This document shows positions 60,398 through 64,000 of a DNA stretch of 64,000 nt, one piece after another; position 1 is the stretch's first letter, and the number at the start of each line of letters is the position of its first letter. The DNA lies in the NCBI RefSeq assembly GCF_015645385.1, contig NZ_JADOET010000002.1, positions 62,001-126,000 on the forward strand, in the 5' to 3' direction. Both the position numbers and the translations under genes were made by a program. The stretch is from Winogradskyella marina. GTDB taxonomy: Bacteria; Bacteroidota; Bacteroidia; Flavobacteriales; Flavobacteriaceae. The notes under the pieces are model-generated. The model worked only from the letters and a program-made list of their open reading frames with translations. It was not told the origin of the DNA and did no database searches.

Positions 60398-60405
60398 TAT
60401 CTTTG
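60398..60405 (+). promoter_or_regulatory. -7 promoter box of the PaaE-type reductase
   Basis: TATCTTTG, followed by GCACAAAATTTATTTTTTA and the ATG at 60424. The match of this context to the one at 38345 (TATCTTTGCACAAA) supports the start choice. An in-frame TTG upstream at 60403 overlaps the promoter and is rejected. Confidence 0.6.
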
Positions 60406-60423
60406 CACAAAATTTATTTTTTA

Positions 60424-61482
60424 ATGTCACAATTTCATTCACTCACTATAAAGTCAATTGATAAAGTAACGGATAATTCTGTTGCCATAACCTTTGATAT
60501 TCCTGAACATCTTAAGGAAAAATTCAGCTTTAAAGCCGGACAATATATTACCTTAAAAACCACTATTAATGGTGAAGACATCCGAAGAGACTATTCAATT
60601 TGTGCGTCACAAAGTAGCGGAAATGTAACCGTTGCCGTAAAAGCTGTTGAAGATGGAACGTTTTCAGTTTACGCCAACACCATTTTAAAAGTTGGTGACG
60701 TTTTAGACGTTGCAGAACCTAATGGTCGTTTTATATTTGAAGCCAACGAAGCTAAAACCCGAACCATAGCTGCCTTTGCCGCTGGAAGCGGAATTACACC
60801 TGTGCTTAGCATCGTAAAAACCTTATTAGAAGAAGAGCCTTTTAGTAACTTCATCTTAGTTTATGGTAACAAAACCTTAGCTGATGCGATGTTTATTGAC
60901 GACCTACTTGAACTAAAAAAACAATACAAAAATCGCTTTCATGCGCATTTTATATACAGCCAGTCGCGAGAAACTGATGCCCTTTTTGGTCGCATTGAAA
61001 AAAGTACGGTTAACCTCATCGTAAAAAACAAATATAAAGACGTAACTATAGACAGTTTTTATCTCTGTGGACCAGAACAAATGATTCAAACGGTAAAAGA
61101 TGTTTTATTAGAAAATGGTGTAAAAGAAAATGCCATTAAATTTGAATTGTTTACAGCACCTGTTGATGCAGATTCTGAAGAGGCTGGTGATTTACCTTCA
61201 GGTCAAACTAAAATTAAAGTTTTGGTGGATGATGAAGAATTTGAATTCAACATGTCGCAAGAGCAATCTATTCTTGAGGCAGCTTTAAAACAAGATATTG
61301 ACGCGCCTTATTCTTGTCAAGGTGGAATTTGTAGTAGTTGTATTGCTAAACTTACAGAAGGTGAAGCTAAAATGCGACAAAACAATATTTTAACAGATAG
61401 CGAAGTTGCTGAAGGCTTAATTTTAACCTGCCAAGCGCATCCTACTACGGCAAATGTTGTAGTGGATTATGATGATGTGTAA
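60424..61482 (+). CDS. PaaE-type ferredoxin-NAD(P)H reductase
   Basis: A 352-residue three-domain oxidoreductase. FAD domain (1-110) with RDYS (55-58), NAD(P) domain (about 110-235) with GSGITP (121-126), and a C-terminal plant-type [2Fe-2S] domain with C298, C303, C306 and C336. It resembles the phenylacetyl-CoA epoxidase reductase PaaE and related HCP reductases. No paa genes are near, so a general reductase role is as likely. TATCTTTG is its promoter box. Confidence 0.88.
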   Translation: MSQFHSLTIKSIDKVTDNSVAITFDIPEHLKEKFSFKAGQYITLKTTINGEDIRRDYSICASQSSGNVTVAVKAVEDGTFSVYANTILKVGDVLDVAEPNGRFIFEANEAKTRTIAAFAAGSGITPVLSIVKTLLEEEPFSNFILVYGNKTLADAMFIDDLLELKKQYKNRFHAHFIYSQSRETDALFGRIEKSTVNLIVKNKYKDVTIDSFYLCGPEQMIQTVKDVLLENGVKENAIKFELFTAPVDADSEEAGDLPSGQTKIKVLVDDEEFEFNMSQEQSILEAALKQDIDAPYSCQGGICSSCIAKLTEGEAKMRQNNILTDSEVAEGLILTCQAHPTTANVVVDYDDV

Positions 61483-61523
61483 AACAGACGTTAGACCGCT
61501 TCGCTTTTAGATCATAGACTTAT

Positions 61524-61556
61524 AGACCTACTAGGTTTTGAAAACCTAGTAGGTCT
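61524..61556. repeat. Dispersed palindrome, perfect copy (ACCTACTAGGT type)
   Basis: AGACCTACTAGGTTTT-G-AAAACCTAGTAGGTCT, a perfect 33-bp inverted repeat 42 bp after the PaaE-type stop, likely also acting as its terminator. Just before it, TTAGACCGCTTCGCTTTTAG (61490) resembles TTAGACCGCTTCACTGTTAG at 55393. Confidence 0.85.
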
Positions 61557-61587
61557 TATTTATTTTGAAAAGTTGGGGATTCTACGC

Positions 61588-62613
61588 TTAGTTCTGAATA
61601 ACAGATTCTACTTTTTCAATTACACTTTTAACAGAAACACTACTTGCTGCATTTTCATAACCTTCAGGGAATTTATTTCCGTAAATTGAAGTAGGAATTA
61701 GTGGAAACTGTTCTCTATTTGCCGTTAACGCAAAGTCATTTGGTTGATTAAAAGGCGCAAATCCAGCAAAAGGATGCGTCACTCCCCAAATGGTGATTAC
61801 TTTTTTACCCAACATAGCTGCCATGTGTGCATTGCCAGAATCCATAGCTAACATAACATCTAAATTAGAAATGAGTACTAATTCATCTTTAAAATTTAGT
61901 TTTCCTGCTACGGATTTCACAGTATTGAATTTGCTTTCAACCTGGTTTAATAATTCTACCTCTTTGCTTCCACCACCAAATAAAATGATATTGTAATTTT
62001 TTGAAAGTTCTTCAATAACACGTTCCATTTTAGCTAAAGGATACATCTTACTGTCGTGTGCTGCAAAAGGGGCAATTCCGATGGTTTTGAAGTCCTTTTT
62101 TGAAACAAACACCTTTAGGTTTTCGGTTAATGGTTTTGGTTCTGAAAATACAGGTTGTGATAAATCTACGACATAACCCAAAGCTTCAAAAACGTCTGCA
62201 TAACGTTGGTGTGTGGTTTTTAACTGTTGAAATGTTTGTCCAGAAGTTAATGCCTTTTTTTCGGCTCTCCCTTTATCTAATTGCACTACTTTTTTTCCGA
62301 AGAAAAAGAGTTTTAGAATTTTACTCCGCAGCACGTTGTGTACATCTGCAACAGCATTAAATTTTAAGGCTTTTAATTCTTTTGATAGTTTATAAAGCCC
62401 AAAAACGCCTTTGTGTCTGCCTTTTAAATCGGCTTCATAAACACTTACGTTTACTAAATCTTGAAAAAATGGCTTAAAGAATGCTCTGGTAACTACTGTA
62501 ACTTTTAACTCTGGATACTGACTAGTTAATGCTCGTAACACAGGTACAGTCATTGCCACGTCTCCCATTGCGGAAAATCTGAGGACTAGTATGTGTTTTG
62601 GTTTTGTAGACAT
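61588..62613 (-). CDS. Glycosyltransferase family 9 (heptosyltransferase-like)
   Basis: A 341-residue GT-B enzyme. The N-terminal domain begins KHILVLRFSAMGDVAMTVPV, and the C-terminal half carries GIAPFAAHDSKMYPLAKMER and DVMLAMDSGNAHMAAMLGKK with FGGGSKEVELL. These are GT9 features; such enzymes add heptose or similar sugars to the LPS core at the inner membrane. Exact sugar unknown. The next gene upstream (DUF4254) is on the same strand, 80 bp away. Confidence 0.88.
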   Translation of the reverse strand: MSTKPKHILVLRFSAMGDVAMTVPVLRALTSQYPELKVTVVTRAFFKPFFQDLVNVSVYEADLKGRHKGVFGLYKLSKELKALKFNAVADVHNVLRSKILKLFFFGKKVVQLDKGRAEKKALTSGQTFQQLKTTHQRYADVFEALGYVVDLSQPVFSEPKPLTENLKVFVSKKDFKTIGIAPFAAHDSKMYPLAKMERVIEELSKNYNIILFGGGSKEVELLNQVESKFNTVKSVAGKLNFKDELVLISNLDVMLAMDSGNAHMAAMLGKKVITIWGVTHPFAGFAPFNQPNDFALTANREQFPLIPTSIYGNKFPEGYENAASSVSVKSVIEKVESVIQN

Positions 62614-62623
62614 AGTTTAGGTA

Positions 62624-62685
62624 TGTCATATTGAGCGCAGTTGAAATATCTATAATTGAGATTCTTCACTTTGTTCAGAATGACA
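62624..62685. repeat. TGTCA...TTGAGCGC inverted-repeat element
   Basis: TGTCATATTGAGCGCAGTTG at the left and CTTTGTTCAGAATGACA at the right (TGTCA/TGACA ends). Related to 17198-17271. It fills most of the gap between DUF4254 and GT9. Confidence 0.7.
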
Positions 62686-62693
62686 AAAGATTA

Positions 62694-63299
62694 TTATTGT
62701 CCTCTTAAAACAGGATTTAACTCATCGTCATTATACATTTTCATTTGCTTGTAAACTTTCATGTACTTATCACCATTTGAGATATCGTTAAGTAAATCGT
62801 CAATGGCAGTGCTTAAATCTTCACGTTGCTCTAACAATACATCTAATTTCTTTTGACAAGAGGCTTTGTGTGCATTACTAGCATCTTCCCTTACTGTTTC
62901 TAGATGCATGTGGTAAATTTTTAATGCTAAAATTGAAAGCCTATCTATGGCCCAAGCCGGACTTTCAGAATTAATTTTGGCATCTGGTTTTACGGTTACA
63001 TCTTTGTATTTATCTAAGAAATAACTATCAATGTATTCAACCGTATCTGTTCTATCTTGGTTAGAGGCATCAATCATTCTTTTTAACGTTAAAGCCGCAA
63101 CAGGATCTATGTTTGGATCTCTAATAATATCCTCGTAAGCCCATTGAACAGTGTCTATCCAAGATTTTCTGTATAATAAATGTGCAATAAGGTCTTCCTT
63201 TTTATCATACTTATTTGTAAAAGGCTGATCTACGGTATTTAAAACTTTATAGGTTTTAATAACCTCTTGAAATATGGCGTTTGCTTTTTGTGAAAACAT
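62694..63299 (-). CDS. DUF4254 domain protein
   Basis: A 201-residue, alpha-helical, soluble protein without signal or membrane segments. Motifs such as DKKEDLIAHLLYRKSWIDTV, QWAYEDIIRDPNIDP and SPAWAIDRLSILALKIYHMH are typical of DUF4254, which is linked to glycosyltransferase family 9 genes in Bacteroidota. Function unknown; an accessory role in LPS synthesis is inferred from the neighbouring GT9 gene. TATATTTG promoter box 22 bp before the ATG. Confidence 0.87.
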   Translation of the reverse strand: MFSQKANAIFQEVIKTYKVLNTVDQPFTNKYDKKEDLIAHLLYRKSWIDTVQWAYEDIIRDPNIDPVAALTLKRMIDASNQDRTDTVEYIDSYFLDKYKDVTVKPDAKINSESPAWAIDRLSILALKIYHMHLETVREDASNAHKASCQKKLDVLLEQREDLSTAIDDLLNDISNGDKYMKVYKQMKMYNDDELNPVLRGQ

Positions 63300-63321
63300 A
63301 ATGAATTCGATTTATTGTTTA

Positions 63322-63329
63322 CAAATATA
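63322..63329 (-). promoter_or_regulatory. -7 promoter box of DUF4254/GT9
   Basis: CAAATATA on the plus strand is TATATTTG on the minus strand, 22 bp before the DUF4254 ATG. Confidence 0.5.
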
Positions 63330-63370
63330 GTTGGAATTATTAACTTTAACGACTGAACAAATTTCATAAT

Positions 63371-64000
63371 ATGCAAATTCATAACCTGTCTAAGACACCT
63401 TCAATTTTAAATACTTTTATGTCTGAATTAAGAGATAAATCCGTTCAAAAAGACAGTATGCGCTTTCGGCGAAATATTGAACGTATTGGTGAAATTTTGG
63501 GTTACGAATTAAGTAAATCACTTCAATTTAAGGCTCAAAATATCGAAACACCTCTTGGAACTTCTGAAACGGTTTTGCATCATAATGATATTGTCTTATG
63601 TTCTATTTTAAGAGCTGGTGTTCCGCTTCATAATGGTTTACTAAACTACTTTGATGCCGCAGAAAATGCTTTTATTTCAGCTTATAGACAACACAAACAC
63701 CATCCAGAAAGTTTTGAAATTGTAGTTGAATATTTAGCGTGTCCAAGTTTGGAAGGCAAAACCTTAATTTTAGCAGATCCCATGCTAGCTACAGGCCAAT
63801 CTATGGTGGCTACTTACGAAGCATTAAAACCATTTGGCACACCTAAAGATATTCATTTAGTTAGTGTTATTGGTGCACAACAAGGTGTTGAATACGTTGC
63901 CGAAGCTTTTGATGCCGATGTAAAACTATGGATTGCTACCATTGATGACTCCTTAAATGAAAAAGGGTATATTATTCCAGGATTAGGTGATGCTGGTGAT
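63371..64000 (+). CDS. upp: Uracil phosphoribosyltransferase, 3'-truncated by the window
   Basis: ATG at 63371 (MQIHNLSKTPSILNTFMSEL) opens 210 codons that run off the window. The PRPP-binding motif appears as LILADPMLATGQSM, and the uracil-binding end is beginning at YIIPGLGDAGD. It converts uracil and PRPP to UMP in pyrimidine salvage. Only about 6-8 residues of the C terminus should be missing. The N-terminal segment is slightly divergent from E. coli Upp but complete. Confidence 0.95.
   Translation, partial: MQIHNLSKTPSILNTFMSELRDKSVQKDSMRFRRNIERIGEILGYELSKSLQFKAQNIETPLGTSETVLHHNDIVLCSILRAGVPLHNGLLNYFDAAENAFISAYRQHKHHPESFEIVVEYLACPSLEGKTLILADPMLATGQSMVATYEALKPFGTPKDIHLVSVIGAQQGVEYVAEAFDADVKLWIATIDDSLNEKGYIIPGLGDAGD

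Noticed and set aside
60403-60423. TTG start for the PaaE-type reductase
   Set aside because: It lies inside the TATCTTTG promoter box; ATG at 60424 gives the normal N terminus.

Overview
The window is AT-rich chromosome from a bacterium of phylum Bacteroidota, most likely a marine or environmental member of Flavobacteriaceae. Four things point there: gliding and type IX secretion (T9SS) genes (gldH, sprE/porW), two giant proteins with T9SS type A sorting tails, Bacteroidota-type promoters (TAnnTTTG, sometimes with TTG 19 bp upstream) in place of Shine-Dalgarno sites, and Bacteroidota-restricted families (DUF4292, DUF4254, DUF5687, HU-CCDC81/SPOR). The genus cannot be resolved from sequence alone. 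No rRNA, tRNA, CRISPR array, prophage or intact insertion sequence was found.

Layout. 1-11 kb: the end of hemF, a YchJ-like protein, a large membrane-anchored-looking DEAH helicase, hemB, an Lrp regulator with a palindrome on its promoter, a small broken secreted-protein gene, a CNNM/CBS membrane protein, Ogt-type DNA repair, a serine hydrolase, a PolB-like exonuclease and a double-ATPase peptide ABC protein. 11-18.4 kb (minus strand): scoB-scoA CoA transferase, then pbp1A-gldH-ricT in a tight operon, and the tRNA hydroxylase trhO. 18.4-28.5 kb: a candidate small RNA, a TonB receptor/DUF4374 lipoprotein pair that looks like a xenosiderophore uptake locus, recA, a lipoprotein, an ECF sigma factor with a fused anti-sigma/outer-membrane-barrel protein, plsC and trpS. 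28.5-38.9 kb: two tandem paralogous T9SS cargo proteins, dprA, an HU-TM-SPOR protein and an acyl-CoA thioesterase. 38.9-46 kb (minus): degenerate EnvC-like LytM protein, DUF4292 lipoprotein, TPR protein, sugar nucleotidyltransferase, GIY-YIG protein, dut and a Wzx-like flippase. 46-55 kb (minus): ATP synthase genes (atpG-A-H-F-E-B, a DUF6168-like gene, atpZ) preceded by bactofilin and sprE/porW; atpD and atpC are absent. 55-61 kb (minus): a PadR regulator followed by three paralogous small membrane proteins (one frameshifted) and an ABC exporter. 60-64 kb: a PaaE-type reductase, a GT9 glycosyltransferase, DUF4254 and the start of upp.

The gaps between genes hold several families of short palindromic repeats. 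The features most worth a second look are the PadR/HAAS-like membrane-protein/ABC operon with its operator and frameshift, the two terminator-like hairpins between atpE and atpF, the membrane-segment helicase beside a 102-bp nested palindrome, the candidate small RNA at 18.4-18.7 kb, and the sigma/anti-sigma-barrel fusion.
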